DNA of 64,000 nt from positions 370,484-434,483 of the forward strand of contig NZ_JACHLI010000002.1 in assembly GCF_014204515.1 (NCBI RefSeq), written 5' to 3'. The DNA comes from Pseudomonas nitroreducens. Lineage in GTDB: Bacteria > Pseudomonadota > Gammaproteobacteria > Pseudomonadales > Pseudomonadaceae. This document shows positions 7,371 through 15,311 of this stretch, piece after piece (position 1 is the stretch's first letter; the number at the start of each line of letters is the position of its first letter). The translations under genes were made by a program, and so were the position numbers. A model generated the notes under the pieces. The model was given only the letters and a program-made list of their open reading frames with translations. It searched no databases and was not told where the DNA came from.

Positions 7371-9632
7371 TCAGAAGTCGGTGGTGACCGAGACGCCGAA
7401 GGTGCGCGGGTCGCCATACATCACGGCGGCGGTCTGGTAGCCGCCCGGCAGGGTGTGGTTGCGGTACTCGCGGTCGGCCAGGTTGTTGACGTAGGCGGTG
7501 ACGCGGGTGGTTTCCCCCGGCAGCTCGTAGGTCACCCGTGCGTTGCCCAGGGTGTAGCCGCCGCTGCGCATGTTGGCGCTCTGGTCGTTGGTGAAGAAGT
7601 ACTGGCGGCTGCGGGTGTTCCAGTCGGTGCCGAGGATCACCGCGCCGCCGACGTTCAGCGGGATGCGGTAGTCGGCGCCGATCACCGCCGAGACGCTGGG
7701 CGCGCGGACGAAGTGGTTGCCGGAGAAGTCGTCGCTGCCCGAGGTGTAGTCGGTGAACTCGGTGTGCAGCAGGCCCAGGCCGAAGTTGACGTGGAGGTTC
7801 TGCACCGGGATGGCCTCGAGTTCGAACTCGGCGCCGTAGGCCTCGCCCTGGGCGCCGTTGGCCAGGCGCGAGACGGTCTGGTTGTTCACCGCGGTGACGA
7901 TGTTGAGCTGGATGTCCTTGTAGTCGTAGTAGAACACGCTGGCGTTGGCGTTCAGGCGGCCGTCGAACCATTCCGACTTCAGGCCCAGCTCGTAGGAAGT
8001 GAGGTATTCCGGGTCGACCTTGGCCACGGTGGCCTGGCTGGTGACGCCGGCGTTGTAGCCGCCGGAGCGGAAGCCACGGGCGTAGCGGAAGTAGGCACGG
8101 GCGTTATCGGAGATGCGGTACTCGGGTGTCAGGTCCCAGCTGTAGTCGCTCCAGGTGTTGCTCTCGTCCTGGGTGGCGTTGACGATCAGCGGCGAGGCGA
8201 CGTTGCCCGGCTGCCACCAGTGGCCGTCGCCGAAGCTGGCGGCGCCGCGGTTGACCAGGCGTTCGAGGTCGATGTCCTTGGTCTCGCGGGTCCAGCGCAG
8301 GCCGGCGGTGAGGCTGAAGTCGTCGGTGAAGTTGTAGGTGGTGCTGCCGAAGATGGCGTAGCTCTCGGTCTTCTGGTCGTAGCTGACGTTGTTGTAGTAG
8401 CTGGGGACGTAGACGTTGGGCAACGCGGCGTTGGCGTTCTTCGACTGCAGGTCTTCGTTGAAGTAGTGGAAGCCCAGCACCCAGTTCAGCCGGTCAGTAC
8501 GCGGCGAGGCCAGGCGCAGTTCCTGCGACCACTGCTGGCTGTCGGCATAGCTGTAGCTGCGCTGCAGTTCCAGCGGGGTGTTGTCGCTGTCGGTCCAGCC
8601 GTCGCGGCTGAAGTGCTCGAAGGCGGTGATGGAGGTCAGCTCCAGGTCGCCCAGTTGCCAGACCAGGTTGAGGTTGCTGCCGGCCTGGTCGATCTCGGCC
8701 TGGTACTTGGCGTTGAAGTTGGCCTTGCCCAGCTTCGGGTCGATGGCATAGCCGAACTGGTTGGTGCCGTCCGGTCGGGTGCCGTAGCTCACCGTGTTGT
8801 AGCTGGCGGTGTCGTGATAGTGGCGGGCGTGGACGTTGAGGTTGGCGTCGAGGTTGTCGTTCACCCGCGCCGCCAGTTGCAGGCGCACGGCGTCGTCTTC
8901 CAGCGCGCCCTGGTCGTTGCCGTCGTTCTGGTTCTCGGTGTAGCCGTCGCGACCCTGGTGGTGGAAGGACAGGCGCCCGGCCAGCTTGTCGTCCACCAGT
9001 GCGTCGCTCACCGCGCCTTCGACGATGCGGTTGGCGTAGTTGCCCAGGTCGACCTTGAAGTAGCCCTCGGGGCTGAAGGTCGGCTTGCGCGAGATGAAGT
9101 TGATCGCGCCGCCCGTGGTGTTCTTGCCCCACAGCGTGCCCTGCGGGCCGCGCAGCACTTCCACGCGTTCCTGGTCGAACAGCGGGAAGCCGGTGGCGCT
9201 GATGTTGGCGATGTACACGTCGTCGACGTAGATGCCGATCGGGCTGACCGTGTTGGCGCCCTGATCGCCGGTGCCCAGGCCGCGGATCCACCAGCGCGGG
9301 CGGCCGTGGCCGTCGGTGGTGCCGGCGGAGGCGTTGGGGGTGTAGCGGGTGACTTCGTTGGCCGATTGCAGGGAGGCGTCGCGGATCTTCTCGCCGCTCA
9401 GCACGGTGATCGGCGCCGGTACTTCCTGCACCGACTCCTCGCGTTTCTGCGCGGTGACCACCACCTTGCCGAGGGTCGGCGCGGTGCTGCCTTCTTCAGT
9501 GTTATGAGCAGCAGTGTTCTGAGCATCGGTGCTCTGTGTATCGGTGCTCTGTGTATCGCCATCGGCCGCGTGCCCGGCGACGCTGGCCAGGCTCGCCAGG
9601 ATGGCAAGGGAAAGGGTGGTGCGTTTGAACAT
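7371..9632 (-). CDS. TonB-dependent outer-membrane receptor with repeat-bearing N-terminus
   Basis: 753 residues. It has a signal peptide ending near AGHA-A (about residue 22), then a low-complexity stretch of four five-residue units (residues 26-45), a TonB box (KVVVTAQKREE), a plug domain (YVDDVYIA, VEVLRGPQGTLWGKN, GGAINFIS) and a 22-strand-type barrel ending in phenylalanine (VTTDF). The plug motifs are those of receptors often linked to organic substrates as well as iron chelates. The ATG at 9632 follows GGGGA; the longer upstream frame lacks a signal peptide and is rejected. Pairing with an SsuA-like binding protein suggests uptake of a sulfur-containing organic compound. Confidence 0.88.
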   Translation of the reverse strand: MFKRTTLSLAILASLASVAGHAADGDTQSTDTQSTDAQNTAAHNTEEGSTAPTLGKVVVTAQKREESVQEVPAPITVLSGEKIRDASLQSANEVTRYTPNASAGTTDGHGRPRWWIRGLGTGDQGANTVSPIGIYVDDVYIANISATGFPLFDQERVEVLRGPQGTLWGKNTTGGAINFISRKPTFSPEGYFKVDLGNYANRIVEGAVSDALVDDKLAGRLSFHHQGRDGYTENQNDGNDQGALEDDAVRLQLAARVNDNLDANLNVHARHYHDTASYNTVSYGTRPDGTNQFGYAIDPKLGKANFNAKYQAEIDQAGSNLNLVWQLGDLELTSITAFEHFSRDGWTDSDNTPLELQRSYSYADSQQWSQELRLASPRTDRLNWVLGFHYFNEDLQSKNANAALPNVYVPSYYNNVSYDQKTESYAIFGSTTYNFTDDFSLTAGLRWTRETKDIDLERLVNRGAASFGDGHWWQPGNVASPLIVNATQDESNTWSDYSWDLTPEYRISDNARAYFRYARGFRSGGYNAGVTSQATVAKVDPEYLTSYELGLKSEWFDGRLNANASVFYYDYKDIQLNIVTAVNNQTVSRLANGAQGEAYGAEFELEAIPVQNLHVNFGLGLLHTEFTDYTSGSDDFSGNHFVRAPSVSAVIGADYRIPLNVGGAVILGTDWNTRSRQYFFTNDQSANMRSGGYTLGNARVTYELPGETTRVTAYVNNLADREYRNHTLPGGYQTAAVMYGDPRTFGVSVTTDF
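9498..9557 (-). repeat. 15-bp coding tandem repeat in the receptor N-terminus
   Basis: Four in-frame 15-bp units encode DTQST, DTQST, DAQNT and AAHNT between signal peptide and TonB box. The first two are near-identical in DNA. Gain or loss of units keeps frame and would vary the linker length. Confidence 0.8.
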
Positions 9633-9976
9633 GGTGTCCCCAGGGGGCGGCGAAAGGACGGCTGGCTCTGTGGTGCTCGGTCGTCGCCGCAAGGCATCTA
9701 GCTTTTGTTGCGTTGCTCTTGTGTTGGCTCACGCGTGATGAAGGCCGGAAGGCTTGCAGGGGACATCGCAACTTCCGTACCGATTTCTCAACGCTATGAT
9801 CTGAAAGGATTTTTTTCGCCAGTTGCCGATGCGTTGCTGCTGGGGCAGCAGTCCATGCCCAGCCGCCGCTGCCTGGGCAGCAGCCGGCCAGCAAGCGTCC
9901 GAGGCTTTCGTCGAACGGCCACGGGAACGCCATGGGCAACTGATAAGCTGCTCACCTGAATGTCCTGGAGTTGGCA
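9633..9976. other. Divergent intergenic region, 344 bp
   Basis: This separates the minus-strand receptor from the plus-strand phosphatase and must contain promoters for both. A T-run lies near 9809-9816, and GC-rich CTGCT/AGCAG-type short hairpins lie at about 9835-9890. I see no convincing gene, and no match to a regulator box that I would defend. Confidence 0.5.
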
Positions 9977-10714
9977 ATGAATACCCTCTTGCCGGAGCAA
10001 CCCCTCAAGCGTTTCCCGCGCAACCTGCGTGGACGCGATTTCGTCGTGGGGGATGTGCACGGCCATTTCGAACTGCTGCAGCGCCTGCTCGACCGGGTCG
10101 GCTTCGACTCGTCCGCCGATCGCCTGTTCGGCGCCGGCGACCTGGTGGATCGCGGCCCCTATTCGCCGCAGGTGCTCGATTGGCTGGCCAAACCCTGGTT
10201 CGCCTCGGTGCGCGGCAACCATGAGCAACTGGTGATCGACGTGGTGCTGGCCGGCGATGACCGCGACCTGCACTTCCGCAACGGCGGCGCCTGGCTGTAC
10301 AAGCTCACGCCGGTGACCCGCGAACGCATCGCCCGACGCCTGCAGCAGTTGCCGCTGGTGATCGAGGTCGAACTGGGGGAGGGCCGTCGCGTCGGTATCG
10401 TCCACGCCGAGGCGCCGGTGTCACCAGCCTTCCCCGACTGGGACAGCGGCGTCGCCGCGCTGGCCGGCGAGCTGGGTGAAACCGCTCGGCGCAATGCCGT
10501 CGGCCTGGCCATGTGGGCACGCACGCGGATCGAAAAGGAAGACGCCACGCCCATCGCCGGGCTGGAGCGCCTGTATGTCGGCCATACCGCACACAAGGAT
10601 GTCCGCCGACTGGGCAACACCCATTACATCGACACGGGCAGCGGCTACGCCGACGGCTGCCTGAGCATCGTCGACCTGCAAAGTGGTGAGGTGGAAGCGG
10701 CGGCCGCGCGCTGA
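9977..10714 (+). CDS. Metallophosphoesterase, PrpA/PphA-type protein phosphatase
   Basis: 245 residues. The PPP-family metal-binding signatures are complete and in order: GDVHG (near residue 27), GDLVDRG (about 55-61) and GNHE (about 83-86), then a late His (VGHTAHK). These coordinate the two-metal centre that hydrolyses phosphomonoesters, as in bacterial serine/threonine phosphatases PrpA/PphA and lambda phosphatase. The ATG at 9977 lies seven bases after TGGAG; a TTG two codons earlier is less likely. It is convergent with the CBS-domain gene, with only 15 bp between stops. A role in protein dephosphorylation is inferred from family only. Confidence 0.87.
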   Translation: MNTLLPEQPLKRFPRNLRGRDFVVGDVHGHFELLQRLLDRVGFDSSADRLFGAGDLVDRGPYSPQVLDWLAKPWFASVRGNHEQLVIDVVLAGDDRDLHFRNGGAWLYKLTPVTRERIARRLQQLPLVIEVELGEGRRVGIVHAEAPVSPAFPDWDSGVAALAGELGETARRNAVGLAMWARTRIEKEDATPIAGLERLYVGHTAHKDVRRLGNTHYIDTGSGYADGCLSIVDLQSGEVEAAAAR

Positions 10715-10729
10715 GCGGCCGCCGGGCGA

Positions 10730-11164
10730 TCACTCGCCGCGGATGTACTGTTCCAGTTGCTGGATCAGCTCGGCCTGTTCGGCGATGGCCGCCTTCACCA
10801 GGTCGCCGATGGACAGCAGCCCGAGCAGCTCGCCGTTCTCCACCACCGGCAGGTGGCGCAGGTGGCGCTCGGTCATGATGCCCATGCACTTGTCGACGTT
10901 GAGGTGGGTGTCCACGGTGATCACCGGGGCGGTCATCACCGCGCTGATCGGCGTGTTCTCCGAGTTGCGCCCCTTGAGCGCCAGGCGCCGGGCATAGTCG
11001 CGCTCACTGAAGAAGCCGACCAGCTGGTTGGCTTCCACCACCGGCAGGCCGCCGAGGTTCTTGTCCGCCATCAGGCGCAATGCATCGATCACCAGCGCAT
11101 CCGGGGCGATGGTGTAAACCTGCTGGTCCGCCTTGGCGTTCAACAGCTGAGCCACAGTCTTCAT
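10730..11164 (-). CDS. Protein with two CBS domains
   Basis: 144 residues made almost entirely of a tandem CBS (Bateman) pair. The first repeat has DALVIDALRLMADKNLGGLPVVE and the second the matching VDKCMGIMTERHLRHLPVVE pattern, followed by a short helical tail. Such stand-alone modules bind adenosine nucleotides and usually act as energy-state sensors on a partner protein. There is no fused catalytic domain and no obvious partner next door. The ATG at 11164 is the first possible start in the frame. It transcribes away from the small acidic-protein gene. Confidence 0.88.
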   Translation of the reverse strand: MKTVAQLLNAKADQQVYTIAPDALVIDALRLMADKNLGGLPVVEANQLVGFFSERDYARRLALKGRNSENTPISAVMTAPVITVDTHLNVDKCMGIMTERHLRHLPVVENGELLGLLSIGDLVKAAIAEQAELIQQLEQYIRGE

Positions 11165-11340
11165 TCCTACCCCCTGTTCGTCGTCTCACGGCGCGAGGCC
11201 CGTGGTCCATAGAGAATCGTGGACGAATCGCGATCCGGCAAGGCCGGAAAGCGGCGTCGTGCGTACCGAAAGCGCCATCGACCGCCGGGGCGACTTATAC
11301 TCAGCTTCCTGCTTCTTTTTCCCCCCACGAAAGACCGGCC

Positions 11341-11532
11341 ATGACTGACGACGACCGCGACCTCCACGAGCCCGAACACGACCACCTGCTCGATCTCGAC
11401 GACGATCTGGATGGCCTGCTGGAGGAGGATGCCGCCTTCTTCGAGGACCTGCCCGGTGACCACGAGGAGGATGACGAGGACGCCGAGGAGTTCCAGCCCG
11501 GCCTGGACGACGAAGACTGGGAAGAAGACTGA
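11341..11532 (+). CDS. Small, extremely acidic protein (63 aa)
   Basis: I do not recognise the family. The 63-residue product is about half Asp/Glu by my count (33 of 63), with clusters of consecutive acidic residues and only one Arg and no Lys. No signal peptide or membrane segment is seen. The ATG at 11341 directly follows a purine-rich tract (GAAAGACC), and the frame ends 69 bp before a lipoprotein gene on the same strand, so co-transcription is possible. Such proteins can act as DNA mimics, charge buffers or binding partners of basic proteins, but nothing here proves any of these. Biased composition with good codon usage supports a real gene. Confidence 0.65.
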   Translation: MTDDDRDLHEPEHDHLLDLDDDLDGLLEEDAAFFEDLPGDHEEDDEDAEEFQPGLDDEDWEED

Positions 11533-11601
11533 CCCGCGGACGATAGGCAGGTGTCATCCGGCGCTGGCAGAATGCCGGCAGATCAATAAAGAGAAGGCAC
11601 C

Positions 11602-12327
11602 ATGCGCTACGTCACGCTCGCCCTGGCCATCACCCTGCTCTGCGGCTGCTCCTCGGCCGTGCGCAGGGACGATCGCACCGCGCCCATCGCGCTCTACCGC
11701 GATACCCGCCACGTCCTGGTGGTGAACTTCCAGCCCGATGCCAGCGTAGCCGCCAATCCGCGCTGGAGTGCGCTGCAGGCCAGCTGGCGCGAGGCGCTGC
11801 GCGACGAGGCGGATTCGGCCGATTACCAGCTCAGCGTGCAGGACGGCGAACCGCGCGCCACCGATACCCTGTCCACCCTGGTGGTGATCGAGGTCGGCGC
11901 CGGCCACAGCGCGAACAATCGCGTGGGCAGCGATGGCGAGGAGTGGATCACTTCCACCGTGCGCTACCACGACGGCCTGACCGGCCAGCTACTCGCCTCG
12001 CGCCGCTATGACAGCGAGGCCGATGGCGACCTGTTCAGCTCCATGGGCTCGTCCGAGGTCAGTGCGGTGTCCGAGCAGATCGTCGACGAGATCACCGGCG
12101 CCCTGCTGGTCGCCCGCCCTGGCGGCAGCCGGCCGCTGTCACGCCCGCCAACCACCCCGGTGCAGCCGCCCGAAGCGGTGCCGCAGCCGGTCGCGCCGGC
12201 CGCCGCGGAAACCGTCGCCCACGTCTCCCGTCCGCTGACCCAGGAACAGCAGCTGATGGAGTTGCAGCGGCGCAACCTGCCGTACGAGGAGTATCGCGAC
12301 GAGTACCGGCGGATCATGGGGCGCTGA
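11602..12327 (+). CDS. Outer-membrane or periplasmic lipoprotein, DUF4410-like
   Basis: 241 residues. A short signal sequence ends in a lipobox LLCGC with Cys near residue 14, so it should be lipid-anchored. The middle part (VLVVNFQPDASV ... LVVIEVGAG ... STVRYHDGLTGQLLASRRY) matches the general layout of DUF4410-type proteins as I remember it. The C-terminal third is Pro/Ala-rich and probably disordered, ending in a charged helix. No function is established. It follows the small acidic gene on the same strand and is convergent with another lipoprotein gene 33 bp away. Confidence 0.7.
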   Translation: MRYVTLALAITLLCGCSSAVRRDDRTAPIALYRDTRHVLVVNFQPDASVAANPRWSALQASWREALRDEADSADYQLSVQDGEPRATDTLSTLVVIEVGAGHSANNRVGSDGEEWITSTVRYHDGLTGQLLASRRYDSEADGDLFSSMGSSEVSAVSEQIVDEITGALLVARPGGSRPLSRPPTTPVQPPEAVPQPVAPAAAETVAHVSRPLTQEQQLMELQRRNLPYEEYRDEYRRIMGR

Positions 12328-12360
12328 GCGCGCGCCCTGCCGTGAGGTGATGGGCGGCGG

Positions 12361-12954
12361 CTAGAACCAGCCGCCGCCCGACAGTTCCTGCTGGCAGCTC
12401 TTGTATTGCGCGCCGTACAGGTAGGCGCGCGCCTGCACCTTCTGCGACACGGTCTTCAGCCACGGCTTGGCGTCGTAGCTGCGCTGGCGATAGCCGCCCC
12501 AGCCCTCGTGGTAGTTCAGGTACTGGCCGTAGGCGTCCCACTTGGACACGCCGTTCACGCTGTAGCTCTTGTTCATGTACCAGCCCATGAAGTCCAGCGC
12601 GTCGGCGAAATCGTCACGGTCGGCGCCCCAGCTTCCCGCTTCCTTCTTGTAGTCGGCCCAGGTCTCGTCCTTGGCCTGGGCGTAGCCGTAGGCGGAACTG
12701 ACCCGGCCCCAGGGGATGAAGCCGAGGAAGTAGTAGCGCGGTGGCAGGGCGTCGTGGCGGAAGGAAGACTCCTGGTACATCATCGCCATCGGCACCTGGA
12801 CGGTCCCGCCCCAGCGCTTCTGTACCTGCAGCGCCGCTTCGTGCCATTTCGGCTTCTCGCGGAAGATTTCGCAGAGGTTCTCGGGGTTCGCGGGTGGCTT
12901 GGTGGCGCACCCGGCAAGGGCCAGGAGCAGGGCCGGCAGCAGGAGCCGAAACAT
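12361..12954 (-). CDS. Lipoprotein with lytic-transglycosylase-like (SLT) fold
   Basis: 197 residues. The signal peptide ends with the lipobox LAGC (Cys near residue 16). The segment MMYQESSFRHDA has the catalytic-Glu context (xxxESxF) of the GH23/SLT lysozyme-like fold, and AYGYAQAKDETW matches the second conserved SLT block (usually GLMQ). It should therefore act on, or bind, peptidoglycan at the outer membrane. The GLMQ block is replaced by AYGYAQ, so this is a divergent member and activity is not certain. It stands alone, 157 bp beyond the tRNA terminator in its own direction. Confidence 0.78.
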   Translation of the reverse strand: MFRLLLPALLLALAGCATKPPANPENLCEIFREKPKWHEAALQVQKRWGGTVQVPMAMMYQESSFRHDALPPRYYFLGFIPWGRVSSAYGYAQAKDETWADYKKEAGSWGADRDDFADALDFMGWYMNKSYSVNGVSKWDAYGQYLNYHEGWGGYRQRSYDAKPWLKTVSQKVQARAYLYGAQYKSCQQELSGGGWF

Positions 12955-13056
12955 GGGCGGTGAGTCCTTTTCTCGCGCGATGGCGCAAGGCTTATACAGT
13001 CTCGGCTGGCGAAGCGGAATCGCGGGACGTTTGCATAGCTTGTCGCCAGAAACAGG

Positions 13057-13080
13057 AAAGCCCGCTCAAGGCGGGCTTTC
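13057..13080 (-). terminator. Intrinsic terminator of the tRNA-Arg transcript
   Basis: A stem of AAAGCCCGC with GCGGGCTTT and a short loop, 45 bp beyond the tRNA 3' end on its strand, followed by a T-containing tail. It would end the tRNA transcript before the lipoprotein gene. Confidence 0.75.
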
Positions 13081-13124
13081 GGGTGGTTTCGCCGGCTGCC
13101 GTGGGCAGCTCGGAACGAGGAAGA

Positions 13125-13201
13125 TGGCGCACCAGGCGGGATTCGAACCCACGACCCCTGCCTTCGGAGGGCAGTACTCTATCCAGCTGAGCTACTGGTG
13201 C
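13125..13201 (-). tRNA. tRNA-Arg, anticodon CCG
   Basis: A 77-nt cloverleaf including an encoded CCA. The acceptor stem is GCACCAG paired with CTGGTGC, the D-arm is GCTC-AGCTGGATA-GAGT, the anticodon stem CTGCC/GGCAG encloses the loop CTCCGAA (anticodon CCG), and the T-arm contains GTTCGAATC. It therefore reads CGG arginine codons. In PAO1, as I recall, a tRNA-Arg also lies beside gabD, which supports local synteny. tRNA genes like this one are common island attachment sites, but I see no integrase or att duplicate nearby. Confidence 0.96.
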
Positions 13202-13272
13202 GTAATGCCGCGGCTGGCGCGGCAGGCGGCAATCATACGCATCTCCCGTGCAGGCGTCCAATGCAGGTACGC

Positions 13273-13292
13273 TCGTTCATGATATCGAACGA
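13273..13292. promoter_or_regulatory. Inverted repeat TCGTTC-N8-GAACGA
   Basis: A perfect 6-bp dyad with an 8-bp spacer lies about 100 bp before the putative promoter at 13371. A further half-site GAACGA occurs near 13361. It could be an operator for a transcription factor controlling the downstream transcript; the regulator is unknown. Confidence 0.35.
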
Positions 13293-13370
13293 AAACAGCC
13301 GCCTGTCGGTAGAAACCCGGCGAAAACGCCCGGCATCCTGATACCTTCGTGGGTTTTGTCGAACGAGCTA

Positions 13371-13399
13371 TTGCCCTTTGCAGTCGGGGGCCCTAGGAT
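13371..13399 (+). promoter_or_regulatory. Candidate sigma-70 promoter with palindromic operator
   Basis: TTGCCC and TAGGAT are separated by exactly 17 bp. Immediately after the -10 element is a perfect 7-bp palindrome, CGTTTGA-GATT-TCAAACG (13401-13418), overlapping the expected start site. That is a typical place for a repressor operator. Confidence 0.45.
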
Positions 13400-13404
13400 T
13401 CGTT

Positions 13405-13657
13405 TGAGATTTCAAACGCCTCCCCATCACAACAACAGGAGACCGGAGCATTCGCATCACACCAGCCGGCCATCAGCCTGCGGGATGACAGTCTTCCGTT
13501 GCACCCACCGCATGTCCCTTGTGACAGGTCTCCGTGCGGCTTCCGTCGATCAGCGTACCGGAAGGTTGTAGGGCAGTCGTACTCCTGGGCCCAGCCCGGG
13601 AATCTGTGCGTGAACGAGTTCAACCAGACCGGGCAATGACCCCGGTCTGCGTTTTTT
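13405..13657 (+). ncRNA. Candidate small RNA or attenuated leader upstream of gabD
   Basis: About 250 nt lie between a plausible promoter and a strong intrinsic terminator, with no convincing open reading frame. The region contains an A/C-rich single-stranded-looking segment (near 13427-13437) and several GGA triplets, which can be Hfq/Crc- or Rsm-type contact sites in Pseudomonas. It could be an independent small RNA or an attenuator for gabD. This is my inference from signals; I do not match it to a named RNA family. Confidence 0.35.
13624..13657 (+). terminator. Intrinsic terminator about 200 bp before gabD
   Basis: The stem CAGACCGGG pairs with CCCGGTCTG and is followed by a six-T run. 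It faces gabD, so transcripts starting upstream would stop here unless antiterminated. Confidence 0.85.
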
Positions 13658-13859
13658 CGTGTCCGCATGCCGGGCGAACTAAGAGCCGTTCGCCTGGCGT
13701 CGCCTCATGAACAGGCGACATTCGCCTCCAGCGTCGATACTGATCGGCCGGGTCGAATGAACGGCAGAGACTTCCGGTCTCTCCCATCCAGACAACAAGG
13801 CAGGCGGGGACTCGAGGTCGACCCGCCGTCCACAGGCTTTCCTCGAAAGGAGACAGGTC
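13658..13859 (+). other. Structured gabD leader region
   Basis: This 202-bp stretch can form at least three hairpins: GGCGAA/TTCGCC (13673-13694), GTCGCCT/AGGCGAC (13699-13719) and AGAGAC/GTCTCT (13766-13782). The gabD ribosome-binding site AAAGGAG lies at its end. An in-frame open stretch starting at 13667 overlaps the gabD start but has no family resemblance. Confidence 0.45.
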
Positions 13860-15311
13860 ATGCAACTCAATGATGCCAAGCTGTTCCGCCAACAGGCTTA
13901 CATTGACGGTTCCTGGGTCGACGCCGACAACGGCAAGACCATCAACGTGAACAACCCGGCTACCAACGAGATCATCGGCACCGTGCCGAAGATGGGCGCC
14001 GACGAAACCCGTCGCGCCATCGAAGCGGCCGACAAGGCCCTGCCGGCCTGGCGTGCGCTGACCGCCAAGGAGCGCGCCAACAAGCTGCGCAAGTGGTTCG
14101 ACCTGATGATCGCCAACCAGGACGACCTGGCCCGCCTGATGACCATCGAGCAGGGCAAGCCGCTGGCCGAAGCCAAGGGCGAGATCGCCTACGCCGCCTC
14201 CTTCCTCGAGTGGTTCGGCGAAGAAGCCAAGCGCATCTACGGCGACACCATTCCGGGTCACCAGCCCGACAAGCGCATCATCGTGATCAAGCAGCCGATC
14301 GGCGTGACCGCGGCCATCACCCCGTGGAACTTCCCGTCCGCGATGATCACCCGTAAAGCCGGCCCGGCCCTGGCCGCTGGCTGCACCATGGTGCTCAAGC
14401 CCGCCTCGCAGACCCCGTACTCCGCCCTGGCCCTGGCCGAGCTGGCCGAGCGCGCCGGTATTCCGAAGGGCGTGTTCAGCGTCGTCACCGGCAGCGCCGG
14501 CGAAGTCGGCGGTGAGCTGACCAGCAACCCGATCGTGCGCAAGCTGACCTTCACCGGCTCCACCGAGATCGGTCGCCAGCTGATGGCCGAATGCGCCAAG
14601 GACATCAAGAAAGTGTCCCTGGAACTGGGCGGTAACGCTCCGTTCATCGTCTTCGACGATGCCGACCTGGATGCCGCCGTCGAGGGCGCGCTGATCTCCA
14701 AGTACCGCAACAACGGCCAGACCTGCGTCTGCGCCAACCGCCTGTACGTACAGGACGGCGTGTACGACGCCTTCGTCGAGAAGCTGAAGGTCGCCGTGGC
14801 CAAGCTGAACATCGGCAACGGCCTGGAGCAGGGCGTCACCACCGGCCCGCTGATCGATTCCAAGGCGGTTGCCAAGGTCGAAGAGCACATCGCCGACGCC
14901 GTCTCCAAGGGCGCGAAAGTCCTCACTGGCGGCAAGCCGCACAGCCTGGGCGGCACCTTCTTCGAGCCGACCATCCTGGTCGACGTGCCGAAGTCCGCGC
15001 TGGTGTCCAAGGACGAAACCTTCGGCCCGCTGGCCCCGGTGTTCCGCTTCAAGGACGAGGCCGAAGTCATCGCCATGTCCAACGACACCGAGTTCGGCCT
15101 GGCTTCCTACTTCTATGCCCGCGACCTGGCCCGCGTGTTCCGCGTTGCCGAGCAGCTGGAATACGGCATGGTGGGTATCAACACCGGCCTGATCTCCAAC
15201 GAAGTCGCACCGTTCGGCGGCATCAAGGCCTCGGGCCTGGGCCGTGAAGGTTCGAAGTACGGCATCGAGGACTACCTCGAAGTCAAATACCTCTGCCTCG
15301 GCGGTATCTGA
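13860..15311 (+). CDS. gabD: Succinate-semialdehyde dehydrogenase (NADP+)
   Basis: 483 residues, the expected GabD length. It catalyses oxidation of succinate semialdehyde to succinate, the second step of GABA catabolism. It shows the ALDH signatures AAITPWNFP, LELGGNAPF (general-base Glu) and NNGQTCVCANR (catalytic Cys with the second Cys two residues on, typical of GabD). It ends GREGSKYGIEDYLEVKY, a GabD hallmark. The start ATG has AAAGGAGA upstream. gabT follows after 201 bp and encodes the preceding pathway step. Both genes use highly biased codons, suggesting strong expression. Confidence 0.97.
   Translation: MQLNDAKLFRQQAYIDGSWVDADNGKTINVNNPATNEIIGTVPKMGADETRRAIEAADKALPAWRALTAKERANKLRKWFDLMIANQDDLARLMTIEQGKPLAEAKGEIAYAASFLEWFGEEAKRIYGDTIPGHQPDKRIIVIKQPIGVTAAITPWNFPSAMITRKAGPALAAGCTMVLKPASQTPYSALALAELAERAGIPKGVFSVVTGSAGEVGGELTSNPIVRKLTFTGSTEIGRQLMAECAKDIKKVSLELGGNAPFIVFDDADLDAAVEGALISKYRNNGQTCVCANRLYVQDGVYDAFVEKLKVAVAKLNIGNGLEQGVTTGPLIDSKAVAKVEEHIADAVSKGAKVLTGGKPHSLGGTFFEPTILVDVPKSALVSKDETFGPLAPVFRFKDEAEVIAMSNDTEFGLASYFYARDLARVFRVAEQLEYGMVGINTGLISNEVAPFGGIKASGLGREGSKYGIEDYLEVKYLCLGGI

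Noticed and set aside
13125..13201. tRNA-Arg as an integrated-island attachment site
   Set aside because: No integrase gene or repeat of the tRNA 3' end was seen nearby; neighbours look like core genes.
13667..13873. Possible leader peptide overlapping the gabD start (68 codons)
   Set aside because: No family resemblance, weak start context and no stop codon placement that suggests attenuation; more likely a chance frame in a structured leader.
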